Origin: Gymnothorax reevesii
Lineage: Eukaryota > Chordata > Actinopteri > Anguilliformes > Muraenidae
DNA length: 64,000 nt
Assembly: GCA_029721435.1 (NCBI GenBank)
Contig: CM056584.1
Coordinates: 9,506,395 to 9,570,394, forward strand
Reading direction: 5' to 3'
Positions 12,801-27,134 of the stretch are shown piece by piece. The first letter of the stretch is position 1. Every line of letters starts with the position of its first letter. The notes beneath the pieces were generated by a model. It was given only the letters and a program-made list of their open reading frames with translations. It was not told the origin of the DNA and did no database searches. The position numbers and the translations under genes are program-made.

Positions 12801-14727
12801 TTAACCCTGCTTGTGTAAAATAGAAATTGAGTGATGTTAATGTTTGAATGCTAATGCTAACATGCTAATGCTAGCGATCTAATGTGAGTTCTAATATCTG
12901 GTCATTTTCATACTGTAAGTGTCCTCTATGATGTTAGTATGAGATCAGATGGCATTTCTCCTTCACCCTTCTTGTATGATGAGCAAATTGAGTAATGTTA
13001 ATGTTTCGATGCTAATGCTAACATGCTGATGCTAACATGCTAATGCTAGCAATCTAATGTGAGTGCTAATACCTGGTCATTTTCATATTGCACATGTCCT
13101 CTATGATGGAAGTATGGGATCAGATGGCATTTCAGCTTAACCCTGCTTGTGTAAAATGGAAATTGAGTGACGTTAATGTTTGAATGCTTATGCTAACATG
13201 CTAATGCTAGCGTTCTAATGTGAGTTCTAATATCTGGTCATTTTCATACTATACGTGTCCTCTTTGATGTTAATAGGAGATCAGATGGCATTTCAGCTTA
13301 ACCCTTCTTGTGTAAAATGGAAATTGAGTGATGTTAATGTCTAAATGCTAATGCTAACATGCTAATGCTAGCGATCTAATGTGAGTGCTTATACCTGGTC
13401 ATTTTCATACTGTACGTGTCCTCTATGATGAGAATATGGGATCAGATGGCATTTCAGCTTCACCCTGTTTGTGTAAAATGGAAATTGAGTGACGTTAATG
13501 TTTAAATGCTAATGCTAACATGCAAATGCTAGCGATCTAATGTGAGTGCTAATATCTGGTCATTTTCATACTGTACGTGTCCTCTATGATGTTAATAGGA
13601 GATCAGATGGCATTTCAGCTTAACCCTGCTTGTGTAAAATGGAAATTTAGTGACGTTAATGTTTGAATGCTAATGCTAACATGCTAATGCTAGCGATCTA
13701 ATGTGAGTGCTAATATCTGGTCATTTTCATACTGTACGTGTCCTCTATGATGGGAGTATGGGATCAGATGGCATTTCAGCTTAACCCTGCTTGTGTAAAA
13801 TAGAAATTGAGTGACGTTAATGTTTGAATGCTAATGCTAACATGCTAATGCTAGTGATCTAATGTGAGTGCAAATATCTGGTCATTTTCATACTGTACGG
13901 GTCCTCTATGATGTTAGTATGAGATCAGATGGCATTTCTCCTTCACCCTTCTTGTATTATAAGCAAATTGAGTAATGTTAATGTTTCGATGCTAATGCTA
14001 ACATGCTGATGCTAACATGCTAATGCTAGCAATCTAATGTGAGTGCTAATACCTGGTCATTTTCATACTGTACATGTCCTCTATGATGGGAGTATGGGAT
14101 CAGATGGCATTTCAGCTTAACCCTGCTTGTGTAAAATGGAAATTGAGTGACGTTAACGTTTGAATGCTAATGCTAACATGCTAATGCTAGCTATCTAATG
14201 AGAGTTCTAATATCTGGTCATTTTCATACTATACGTGTCCTCTTTGATGTTAATAGGAGATCAGATGGCATTTCAGCTTAACCCTTCTTTTTTAAAATGG
14301 AAATTGAGTGATTTTAATGTTTAAATGCTAATGCTAACATGCTATTGCTAGCGATCTAATGTGAGTGCTAATACCTGGTCATTTTCATACTGTACGTGTC
14401 CTCTATGATGAGAATATGGGATCAGATGGCATTTCAGCTTAACCCTGTTTGTGTAAAATGGAAATTGAGTGAAGTTAATGTTTAAATGCTAATGCTAACA
14501 TGCAAATGCTAGCGATCTAATATGAGTGTTAATATCTGGTCATTTTCATACTGTACATGTCCTCTATGATGTAAATAGGAGATCAGATGGCATTTCAGCT
14601 TTACCCTTCTTGTATAATAAAAAAATTGAGTAATGTTAATGTTTAAATGCTAAAGCTAACATGCTAATGCTAGCGATCTAATGTGAGTTCTAATATCTGG
14701 TCATTTTCATACTGCACGTGTCCTCTA
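9841..14727 (+). repeat. Right part of copy A: less regular multimers
   Basis: About 30 monomers with a weaker repeat pattern than 6-9.8 kb. Two related stretches, near 10,040-10,500 and 12,310-12,780, share the variant in which the first core copy reads ATGCTAGC (CTAGCATGGTTATGCTAGC, near 10,267 and 12,534). Their offset is about 2,268 bp. Long monomers lie at 11723, 13025 and 14005, spaced 8 and 6 monomers apart. Near 13,340-14,520 the order again resembles the left edge of the window. No gene or foreign sequence is present. Confidence 0.75.
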
Positions 14728-17700
14728 TGATGTTAATAGGAGATCAGATGGCATTTCAGCTTAACCCTTCTTTTTTAAAATGGAAATTGAGTGATTTTAA
14801 TGTTTAAATGCTAATGTTAACATGCTATTGCTAGCGATCTAATGTGAGTGCTAATACCTGGTCATTTTCATACTGTACGTGTCCTCTATGATGAGAATAT
14901 GGGATCAGATGGCATTTCAGCTTAACCAGGTTTGTGTAAAATGGAAATTGAGTGAAGTTACTGTTTAAATGCTAATGCTAACATGTTAATGCTAGCGATC
15001 TAATGTGAGTGCTAATATCTGGTCATTTTCATACTGTACATGTCCTCTATGATGTTAATAGGAGATCAGATGGCATTTCAGCTTAACCCTGCTTGTGTAA
15101 AATGGAAATTTAGTGACGTTAATGTTTGAATGCTAATGCTAACATGCTAATGCTAGCGATCTAATGTGAGTGCTAATATCTGGTCATTTTCATACTGTAC
15201 GTGTCCTCTATGATGGGAGTATGGGATCAGATGGCATTTCAGCTTAACCCTGCTTGTGTAAAATGGAAATTGAGTGAAGTTAATGTTGGAATACTAATGC
15301 TAACATGCTTATGCTAGCAATCTATTGTGAGTGCCAATATCTGGTGATTTTCATACTGTACGTGTCCTCTATGATTGGAGTATGGGATCAGATGGCATTT
15401 CAGCTTAACCCTGCTTGTGTAAAATAGAAATTGAGTGACGTTAATGTTTGAATGCTAATGCTAACATGCTAATGCTAGTGATCTAATGTGAGTGCAAATA
15501 TCTGGTCATTTTCATACTGTACGTGTCCTCTATGATGTTAGTATGAGATCAGATGGCATTTCTCCTTCACCCTTCTTGGATTATAAGCAAATTGAGTAAT
15601 GTTAATGTTTCGATGCTAATGCTAACAAGCTGATGCTAACATGCTAATGCTAGCAATCTAATGTGAGTGCTAATACCTGGTCATTTTCATACTGTACATG
15701 TCCTCTATGATGGGAGTATGGGATCAGATGGCATTTCAGCTTAACCCTGCTTGTGTAAAATGGAAATTGAGTGACGTTAACGTTTGAATGCTAATGCTAA
15801 CATGCTAATGCTAGCTATCTAATGAGAGTTCTAATATCTGGTCATTTTCATACTATACGTGTCCTCTTTGATGTTAATAGGAGATCAGATGGCATTTCAG
15901 CTTAACCCTTCTTTTTTAAAATGGAAATTGAGTGATTTTAATGTTTAAATGCTAATGCTAACATGCAATTGCTAGCGATCTAATGTGAGTGCTAATACCT
16001 GGTCATTTTCATACTGTACGTGTCCTCTATGATGAGAATATGGGATCAGATGGCATTTCAGCTTAACCCTGTTTGTGTAAAATGGAAATTGAGTGAAGTT
16101 AATGTTTAAATGCTAATGCTAACATGCTAATGCTAGCGATCTAATGTGAGTGCTAATATCTGGTCATTTTCATACTGTACGTGTCCTCTATGATGGGAGT
16201 ATGGGATCAGATGGCATTTCAGCTTAACCCTGCTTGTGTAAAATGGAAATTGAGTGAAGTTAATGTTGGAATACTAATGCTAACATGCTTATGCTAGCAA
16301 TCTATTGTGAGTGCTAATATCTGGTCATTTTCATACTGTAAGTGTCCTCTATGATGGGAGTATGGGATCAGATGGCATTTCAGCTTAACCCTGCTTGTGT
16401 AAAATGGAAATTGAGTGACGTTAATGTTTGAATACTAATGCTAACATGCTATTGCTAGCAATCTAATGTGAGTGCTAATATCTGGTCATTTTCATACTGT
16501 ACGTGTCCTCTATGATGGGAGTATGGGATCAGATGGCATTTCAGCTTAACCCTGCTTGTGTAAAATAGAAATTGAGTGATGTTAATGTTTGAATGCTAAT
16601 GCTAAGATGCTAATGCTAGAGATCTAATGTGAGTGCTAATATCTGGTCATTTTCATACTGTAAGTGTCCTCTATGATGTTAGTATGAGATCAGATGGCAT
16701 TTCTCCTTCACCCTTCTTGTATTATAAGCAAATTAGGTAATGTTAATGTTTCAATGCTAATGCTAACATGCTGATGCTAACATGCTAATGCTAGCAATCT
16801 AATGTGAGTGCTAATACCTGGTCATTTTCATACTGTACATGTCCTCTATGATGGGAGTATGGGATCAGATGGCATTTCAGCTTAACCCTGCTTGTGTAAA
16901 ATGGAAATTGAGTAACGTTAACGTTTGAATGCTAATGCTAACATGCTAATGCTAGCTATCTAATGAGAGTTCTAATATCTGGTCATTTTCATACTATACG
17001 TGTCCTCTTTGATGTTAATAGGAGATCAGATGGCATTTCAGCTTAACCCTTCTTTTTTAAAATGGAAATTGAGTGATTTTAATGTTTAAATGCTAATGTT
17101 AACATGCTATTGCTAGCGATCTAATGTGAGTGCTAATACCTGGTCATTTTCATACTGTACGTGTCCTCTATGATGAGAATATGGGATCAGATGGCATTTC
17201 AGCTTAACCAGGTTTGTGTAAAATGGAAATTGAGTGAAGTTACTGTTTAAATGCTAATGCTAACATGTTAATGCTAGCGATCTAATGTGAGTGCTAATAT
17301 CTGGTCATTTTCATACTGTACATGTCCTCTATGATGTAAATAGGAGATCAGATGGCATTTCAGCTTTACCCTTCTTGTATAATAAAAAAATTGAGTAATG
17401 TTAATGTTTAAATGCTAAAGCTAACATGCTAATGCTAGCGATCTAATGTGAGTTCTAATATCTGGTCATTTTCATACTGTACGTGTCCTCTATGATGTTA
17501 ATAGGAGATCAGATGGCATTTCAGCTTAACCCTTCTTTTTTAAAATGGAAATTGAGTGATATTAATGGTTCAATACTAATGCTAACATGCTAATGCTAGC
17601 GATCTAATGTGAGTGCTAATATCTGGTCATTTTCATACTGTAAGTGTCCTCTATGATGGGAGTATGGGATCAGATGGCATTTCAGCTTAACCCTGCTTGT

Positions 17701-20700
17701 GTAAAATGGAAATTGAGTGACGTTAATGTTTGAACACTAATGCTAACATGCTATTGCTAGCAATCTAATGTGAGTGCTAATATCTGGTCATTTTCATACT
17801 GTACGTGTCCTCTATGATGGGAGTATGGGATCAGATGGCATTTCAGCTTAACCCTGCTTGTGTAAAATAGAAATTGAGTGATGTTAATGTTTGAATGCTA
17901 ATGCTAACATGCTAATGCTAGAGATCTAATGTGAGTGCTAATATCTGGTCATTTTCAAACTGTAAGTGTCCTCTATGATGTTAGTATGAGATCAGATGGC
18001 ATTTCTCCTTCACCCTTCTTGTATTATAAGCAAATTGGGTAATGTTAATGTTTCAATGCTAATGCTAACATGGTGATACTAACATGCTAATGCTAGCAAT
18101 CTAATGTGAGTGCTAATACCTGGTCATTTTCATACTGTACATGTCTTCTATGATGGGAGTATGGGATCAGATGGCATTTCAGCTTAACCCTGCTTGTGTA
18201 AAATGGAAATTGAGTGACGTTAATGTTTGAATGCTAATGCTAACATGCTAATGCTCGCGATCTAATGTGAGTGCTAATACCTGGTCATTTTCATACTGTA
18301 CATGTCCTCTATGATGGGAGTATGAGATCAGATGGCTTTTCAGCTTAACCCTGCTTGTGTAAAATGGAAATTTAATGACGTTCATGTTTGAATGCTAATG
18401 CTAACATGCTAATGCTAGCGATCTAATGTGAGTGCTAATATCTGGTCATTTTCATGCTATACGTGTCCTCTATGATGTTAATAGGAGATCAGATGGCATT
18501 TCAGCATAAACCTGTTTGTGTAAAATGGAAATTGAGTGACGTTAATGTTTAAATGCTAATGCTAACATGCTAATGCTAGCGATCTAATGTGAGTGCTAAT
18601 ATCTGGTCATTTCCATACTGTACGTGTCCTCTATGATGTTAATAGGAGATCAGATGGCATTTCAGCTTAACCCCTCTTGTATAATAAAAAAATTGAGAAA
18701 TGTTAATGTTTAAATGCTAATGCTAACATGCTAATGCTAGAGATCTAATGTCAGTTCTAATATCTGGTCATTTCCATACTCTACCTGTCCTCTATGATGT
18801 TAATAGGAGATCAGATGGCATTTCAGCTTAACCCTTCTTGTGTAAAATGGAAATTGAGTGACATTAATGTTTAAATACTAATGCTAACATGCTAATGCTA
18901 GCGATCTAATGTGAGTGCTAATATCTGGTCATTTTCATACTGTACGTGTCCTCTATGATGGGAGTATGGGATCAGATGGCATTTCAGCTTAACCCTGCTT
19001 TTGTAAAATGGAAATTGAGTGAAGTTAATGTTTGAATACTAATGCTAACATGCTAATGCTAACAATCTAATGTGAGTGCTAATATCTGGTCATTTTCATA
19101 CTGTACGTGTCCTCTATGATGGGGGTATGGGATCAGATGGCATTTCAGCTTAACCCTGCTTGTGTAAAATAGAAATTGAGTGACGTTAATGTTTGAATGC
19201 TAATGCTAACATGCTAATGCTAGCGATCTAATGTGAGTGCTAATATCTGGTCATTTTCTTACTGTAAGTGTCCTCTATGATGTTAGTATGAGATCAGATG
19301 GCATTTCTCCTTCACCCTTCTTGTATTATAAGCAAATTGAGTAATGTTAATGTTTCAATGCTAATGCTAACATGCTGATGCTAACATGCTAATGCTAGCA
19401 ATCTAATGTGAGTGCTAATACCTGGTCATTTTCATACTGTACATGTCTTCTATGATGGGAGTATGGGATCAGATGGCATTTCAGCTTAACCCTGCTTGTG
19501 TAAAATGGAAATTTAATGACGTTCATGTTTGAATGCTAATGCTAACATGCTAATGCTAGCGATCTAATGTGAGTGCTAATATCTGGTCATTTTCATGCTA
19601 TACGTGTCCTCTATGATGTTAATAGGAGATCAGATGGCATTTCAGCATAACCCTGTTTGTGTAAAATGGAAATTGAGTGACGTTAATGTTTAAATGGTAA
19701 TGCTAACATGCTAATGCTAGCGATCTAATGTGAGTGCTAATATCTGGTCATTTTCATACTGTACGTGTCCTCTATGATGTTAATAGGAGATCAGATGGCA
19801 TTTCAGCTTAACCCTGTTTGTGTAAAATGGAAATTGAGTGACGTTAATGTTTAAATGCTAATGCTAACATGCTAATGCTAGCGATCTAATGTGAGTGCTA
19901 ATATCTGGTCATTTTCATACTGTACGTGTCCTCTATGATGTTAATAGGAGATCAGATGGCATTTCAGCTTAACCCCTCTTGTATAATAAAAAAATTGAGT
20001 AATGTTAATGTTTAAATGCTAATGCTAACATGCTAATGCTAGAGATCTAATGTCAGTTCTAATATCTGGTCATTTCCATACTCTACCGGTCCACTATGAT
20101 GTTAATAGGAGATCAGATGGCATTTCAGCTTAACCCTTCTTGTGTAAAATGGAAATTGAGTGACATTAATGTTTAAATACTAATGCTAACATGCTAATGC
20201 TAGCGATCTAATGTGAGTGCTAATATCTGGTCATTTTCATACTGTACGTGTCCTCTATGATGGGAGTATGGGATCAGATGGCATTTCAGCTTAACCCTGC
20301 TTTTGTAAAATGGAAATTGAGTGAAGTTAATGTTTGAATACTAATGCTAACATGCTAATGCTAGCAATCTAATGTGAGTGCTAATATCTGGTCATTTTCA
20401 TACTGTACGTGTCCTCTATGATGGGGGTATGGGATCAGATGGCATTTCAGCTTAACCCTGCTTGTGTAAAATAGAAATTGAGTGACGTTAATGTTTGAAT
20501 GCTAATGCTAACATGCTAATGCTAGCGATCTAATGTGAGTGCTAATATCTGGTCATTTTCTTACTGTAAGTGTCCTCTATGATGTTAGTATGAGATCAGA
20601 TGGCATTTCTCCTTCACCCTTCTTGTATTATAAGCAAATTGAGTAATGTTAATGTTTCAATGCTAATGCTAACATGCTGATGCTAACATGCTAATGCTAG

Positions 20701-23700
20701 CAATCTAATGTGAGTGCTAATACCTGGTCATTTTCATACTGTACATGTCTTCTATGATGGGAGTATGGGATCAGATGGCATTTCAGCTTAACCCTGCTTG
20801 TGTAAAATGGAAATTGAGTGACGTTAATGTTTGAATGCTAATGCTAACATGCTAATGCTAGCGATCTAATGTGAGTGCTAATACCTGGTCATTTTCATAC
20901 TGTACATGTCCTCTATGATGGGAGTATGAGATCAGATGGCTTTTCAGCTTAACCCTGCTTGTGTAAAATGGAAATTTAATGACGTTCATGTTTGAATGCT
21001 AATGCTAACATGCTAATGCTAGCGATCTAATGTGAGTGCTAATATCTGGTCATTTTCATACTGTACGTGTCCTCTATGATGTTAATAGGAGATCAGATGG
21101 CATTTCAGCTTAACCCTTCTTGTATAATAAAAAAATTGAGTAATGTTAATGTTTAAATGCTAATGCTAACATGCTAATGCTAGAGATCTAATGTCAGTTC
21201 TAATATCTGGTCATTTCCATACTCTACCTGTCCTCTATGATGTTAATAGGAGATCAGATGGCATTTCAGCTTAACCCTTCTTGTGTAAAATGGAAATTGA
21301 GTGACATTAATGTTTAAATACTAATGCTAACATGCTAATGCTAGCGATCTAATGTGAGTGCTAATATCTGATCATTTTCATACTGTACGTGTCCTCTATG
21401 ATGGGAGTATGGGATCAGATGGCATTTCAGCTTAACCCTGCTTTTGTAAAATGGAAATTGAGTGAAGTTAATGTTTGAATACTAATGCTAACATGCTAAT
21501 GCTAGCAATCTAATGTGAGTGCTAATATCTGGTCATTTTCATACTGTACGTGTCCTCTATGATGGGGGTATGGGATCAGATGGCATTTCAGCTTAACCCT
21601 GCTTGTGTAAAATAGAAATTGAGTGACGTTAATGTTTGAATGCTAATGCTAACATGCTAATGCTAGCGATCTAATGTGAGTGCTAATATCTGGTCATTTT
21701 CTTACTGTAAGTGTCCTCTATGATGTTAGTATGAGATCAGATGGCATTTCTCCTTCACCCTTCTTGTATTATAAGCAAATTGAGTAATGTTAATGTTTCA
21801 ATGCTAATGCTAACATGCTGATGCTAACATGCTAATGCTAGCAATCTAATGTGAGTGCTAATACCTGGTCATTTTCATACTGTACATGTCTTCTATGATG
21901 GGAGTATGGGATCAGATGGCATTTCAGCTTAACCCTGCTTGTGTAAAATGGAAATTGAGTGACGTTAATGTTTGAATGCTAATGCTAACATGCTAATGCT
22001 AGCGATCTAATGTGAGTGCTAATACCTGGTCATTTTCATACTGTACATGTCCTCTATGATGGGAGTATGAGATCAGATGGCTTTTCAGCTTAACCCTGCT
22101 TGTGTAAAATGGAAATTTAATGACGTTCATGTTTGAATGCTAATGCTAACATGCTAATGCTAGCGATCTAATGTGAGTGCTAATATCTGGTCATTTTCAT
22201 GCTATACGTGTCCTCTATGATGTTAATAGGAGATCAGATGGCATTTCAGCATAACCCTGTTTGTGTAAAATGGAAATTGAGTGACGTTAATGTTTAAATG
22301 CTAATGCTAACATGCTAATGCTAGCGATCTAATGTGAGTGCTAATATCTGGTCATTTTCATACTGTAGGTGTCCTCTATGATGTTAATAGGAGATCAGAT
22401 GGCATTTCAGCTTAACCCTTCTTGTATAATAAAAAAATTGAGTAATGTTAATGTTTAAATGCTAATGCTAACATGCTAATGCTAGCGATCTAATGTGAGT
22501 TCTAATATCTGGTCATTTTCATACTATACGTGTCCTCTATGATGTTAATAGGAGATCAGATGGCATTTCAGCTTAACCCTTCTTTTGTAAAATGGAAATT
22601 GAGTGACATTAATGTTTTAATACTAATGCTAGCATGGTTATGCTAGCGATCTAATGTGGGTGCTAATATCTGGTCATTTTCATACTGTACGTGTCCTCTA
22701 TGATGGGAGTATGGGATCAGATGGCATTTCAGCTTAACCCTGCTTGTGTAAAATGGAAATTGAGTGACGTTAATGTTTGAATACTAATGCTAACAAGCTA
22801 ATGCTAGCAATCTAATGTGAGTGCTAATATCTGGTCATTTTCATACTGTACGTGTCCTCTATGATGGGAGTATGGGATCAGATGGCATTTCAGCTTAACC
22901 CTGCTTGTGTAAAATAGAAATTGAGTGATGTTAATGTTTCAATACTAATGCTAACATGCTAATGCTAGCGATCTAATGTGAGTGCTAATAGTTGGTCATT
23001 TTCATACTGTACGTGTCCTCTATGATGTTAATTGGAGGTCAGATGGCATTTCAGCTTAACCCTTCTTGTATAATAAAAAAATTGAGTAATGTTAATGTTT
23101 AAATGCTAATGCTAACATGCTAATGCTAGCGATCTAATGTGAGTTCTAATATCTGGTCATTTTCATACTATACGTGTCCTCTATAATGTTAATAGGAGAT
23201 CAGATGGCATTTCAGCTTAACCCTTCTTGTGTAAAATGGAAATTGAGTGACATTAATGTTTTAATACTAATGCTAACATGCTAATGCTAGCGATCTAATG
23301 TGAGTGCTAATATCTGGTCATTTTCATACTGTACGTGTCCTCTATGATGTTAATAGGAGATCAGATGGCATTTCTGCTTAACCCCTCTTGTATAATAAAA
23401 AAATTGAGTAATGTTAATGTTTAAATGCTAATGCTAACATGCTAATGCTAGAGATCTAATGTCAGTTCTAATATCTGGTCATTTCCATACTCTACCTGTC
23501 CTCTATGATGTTAATAGGAGATCAGATGGCTTTTCAGCTTAACCCTTCTTGTGTAAAATGGAAATTGAGTGACATTAATGTTTAAATACTAATGCTAACA
23601 TGCTAATGCTAGCGATCTGATGTGAGTGCTAATATCTGGTCATTTTCATACTGTACGTGTCCTCTATGATGGGAGTATGGGATCAGAAAGCATTTCAGCT

Positions 23701-26700
23701 TAACCCTGCTTTTGTAAAATGGAAATTGAGTGAAGTTAATGTTTGAATACTAATGCTAACATGCTAATGCTAGCAATCTAATGTGAGTGCTAATATCTGG
23801 TCATTTTCATACTGTACGTGTCCTATATGATGGGGGTATGGGATCAGATGGCATTTCAGCTTAACCCTGCTTGTGTAAAATAGAAATTGAGTGACGTTAA
23901 TGTTTGAATGCTAATGCTAACATGCTAATGCTAGCGATCTAATGTGAGTGCTAATATCTGGTCATTTTCTTACTGTAAGTGTCCTCTATGATGTTAGTAT
24001 GAGATCAGATGGCATTTCTCCTTCACCCTTCTTGTATTATAAGCAAATTGAGTAATGTTAATGTTTCAATGCTAATGCTAACATGCTGATGCTAACCTGC
24101 TAATGCTAGCAATCTAATGTGAGTGCTAATACCTGGTCATTTTCATACTGTACATGTCTTCTATGATGGGAGTATGGGATCAGATGGCATTTCAGCTTAA
24201 CCCTGCTTGTGTAAAATGGAAATTGAGTGACGTTAATGTTTGAATGCTAATGCAAACATGCTAATGCTAGCGATCTAATGTGAGTGCTAATACCTGGTCT
24301 TTTTCATACTGTACATATCCTCTATGATGGGAGTATGAGATCAGATGGCTTTTCAGCTTAACCCTGCTTGTGTAAAATGGAAATTTAATGACGTTCATGT
24401 TTGAATGCTAATGCTAACATGCTAATGCTAGCGATCTAATGTGAGTGCTAATATCTGGTCATTTTCATGCTATACGTGTCCTCTATGATGTTAATAGGAG
24501 ATCAGATGGCATTTCAGCATAACCCTGTTTGTGTAAAATGGAAATTGAGTGACGTTAATGTTTAAATGCTAATGCTAACATGCTAATGCTAGCGATCTAA
24601 TGTGAGTGCTAATATCTGGTCATTTTCATACTGTACGTGTCCTCTATGATGTTAATAGGAGATCAGATGGCATTTCAGCTTAACCCTTCTTGTATAATAA
24701 AAAAATTGAGTAATGTTAATGTTTAAATGCTAATGCTAACATGCTAATGCTAGCGATCTAATGTGAGTTCTAATATCTGGTCATTTTCATACTATACGTG
24801 TCCTCTATGATGTTAATAGGAGATCAGATGGCATTTCAGCTTAACCCTTCTTTTGTAAAATGGAAATTGAGTGACATTAATGTTTTAATACTAATGCTAG
24901 CATGGTTATGCTAGCGATCTAATGTGGGTGCTAATATCTGGTCATTTTCATACTGCACGTGTCCTCTATGATGGGAGTATGGGATCAGATGGCATTTCAG
25001 CTTAACCCTGCTTGTGTAAAATGGAAATTGAGTGACGTTAATGTTTGAATACTAATGCTAACATGCTAATGCTAGCAATCTAATGTGAGTGCTAATATCT
25101 GGTCATTTTCATACTGTACGTGTCCTCTTAGATGGGAGTATGGGATCAGATGGCATTTCAGCTTAACCCTGCTTGTGTAAAATAGAAATTGAGTGATGTT
25201 AATGTTTGAATGCTAATGCTAACATGCTAATGCTAGCGATCTAATGTGAGTTCTAATATCTGGTCATTTTCATACTGTAAGTGTCCTCTATGATGTTAGT
25301 ATGAGATCAGATGGCATTTCTCCTTCACCCTTCTTGTATGATGAGCAAATTGAGTAATGTTAATGTTTCGATGCTAATGCTAACATGCTGATGCTAACAT
25401 GCTAATGCTAGCAATCTAATGTGAGTGCTAATACCTGGTCATTTTCATATTGCACATGTCCTCTATGATGGAAGTATGGGATCAGATGGCATTTCAGCTT
25501 AACCCTGCTTGTGTAAAATGGAAATTGAGTGACGTTAATGTTTGAATGCTTATGCTAACATGCTAATGCTAGCGTTCTAATGTGAGTTCTAATATCTGGT
25601 CATTTTCATACTATACGTGTCCTCTTTGATGTTAATAGGAGATCAGATGGCATTTCAGCTTAACCCTTCTTGTGTAAAATGGAAATTGAGTGATGTTAAT
25701 GTCTAAATGCTAATGCTAACATGCTAATGCTAGCGATCTAATGTGAGTGCTTATACCTGGTCATTTTCATACTGTACGTGTCCTCTATGATGAGAATATG
25801 GGATCAGATGGCATTTCAGCTTCACCCTGTTTGTGTAAAATGGAAATTGAGTGACGTTAATGTTTAAATGCTAATGCTAACATGCAAATGCTAGCGATCT
25901 AATGTGAGTGCTAATATCTGGTCATTTTCATACTGTACGTGTCCTCTATGATGTTAATAGGAGATCAGATGGCATTTCAGCTTAACCCTGCTTGTGTAAA
26001 ATGGAAATTTAGTGACGTTAATGTTTGAATGCTAATGCTAACATGCTAATGCTAGCGATCTAATGTGAGTGCTAATATCTGGTCATTTTCATACTGTACG
26101 TGTCCTCTATGATGGGAGTATGGGATCAGATGGCATTTCAGCTTAACCCTGCTTGTGTAAAATAGAAATTGAGTGACGTTAATGTTTGAATGCTAATGCT
26201 AACATGCTAATGCTAGTGATCTAATGTGAGTGCAAATATCTGGTCATTTTCATACTGTACGGGTCCTCTATGATGTTAGTATGAGATCAGATGGCATTTC
26301 TCCTTCACCCTTCTTGTATTATAAGCAAATTGAGTAATGTTAATGTTTCGATGCTAATGCTAACATGCTGATGCTAACATGCTAATGCTAGCAATCTAAT
26401 GTGAGTGCTAATACCTGGTCATTTTCATACTGTACATGTCCTCTATGATGGGAGTATGGGATCAGATGGCATTTCAGCTTAACCCTGCTTGTGTAAAATG
26501 GAAATTGAGTGACGTTAACGTTTGAATGCTAATGCTAACATGCTAATGCTAGCTATCTAATGAGAGTTCTAATATCTGGTCATTTTCATACTATACGTGT
26601 CCTCTTTGATGTTAATAGGAGATCAGATGGCATTTCAGCTTAACCCTTCTTTTTTAAAATGGAAATTGAGTGATTTTAATGTTTAAATGCTAATGCTAAC

Positions 26701-27089
26701 ATGCTATTGCTAGCGATCTAATGTGAGTGCTAATACCTGGTCATTTTCATACTGTACGTGTCCTCTATGATGAGAATATGGGATCAGATGGCATTTCAGC
26801 TTAACCCTGTTTGTGTAAAATGGAAATTGAGTGAAGTTAATGTTTAAATGCTAATGCTAACATGCAAATGCTAGCGATCTAATATGAGTGTTAATATCTG
26901 GTCATTTTCATACTGTACATGTCCTCTATGATGTAAATAGGAGATCAGATGGCATTTCAGCTTTACCCTTCTTGTATAATAAAAAAATTGAGTAATGTTA
27001 ATGTTTAAATGCTAAAGCTAACATGCTAATGCTAGCGATCTAATGTGAGTTCTAATATCTGGTCATTTTCATACTGCACGTGTCCTCTA
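14728..27089 (+). repeat. 12,362-bp tandem duplication, copy B
   Basis: Directly follows copy A at a constant offset of 12,362 bp with no net indel, since all nine long monomers keep the offset. The match extends to 27,134 and ends where TTCTTGTGTAAAATGG replaces the TTCTTTTTTAAAATGG of 14,767-14,782. The junction between copies can slide within 14,728-14,772 and the outer end within 27,090-27,134. In about thirty lines compared by eye I found no substitution between the copies, against frequent single-base differences between adjacent monomers. The event is either very recent or an assembly duplication. Confidence 0.93.
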
Positions 27090-27134
27090 TGATGTTAATA
27101 GGAGATCAGATGGCATTTCAGCTTAACCCTTCTT

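Larger units (their letters stand above)
2366..14727 (+). repeat. 12,362-bp tandem duplication, copy A
   Basis: 76 monomers, nine of them long (76 x 161 + 9 x 14 = 12,362, exactly the offset to copy B). The left edge is set by differences just before it: CTCTTTGATG at 2,361-2,370 against CTCTATGATG at the copy B counterpart. The crossover can lie anywhere within the shared 2,366-2,410. All private variants I compared are present in both copies, for example AACAAGCTG, GCAATTGC, AACACTAATG, GGTGATACT, AGCATAAACC, AAATGGTAATG, ATCTGATCATT, CTGTAGGTG, CAGAAAGCA, TCCTATATG, CTCTTAGATG and TACGGGTCC. Breakpoints inside the satellite itself suggest unequal exchange between sister or homologous arrays. 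Confidence 0.93.
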
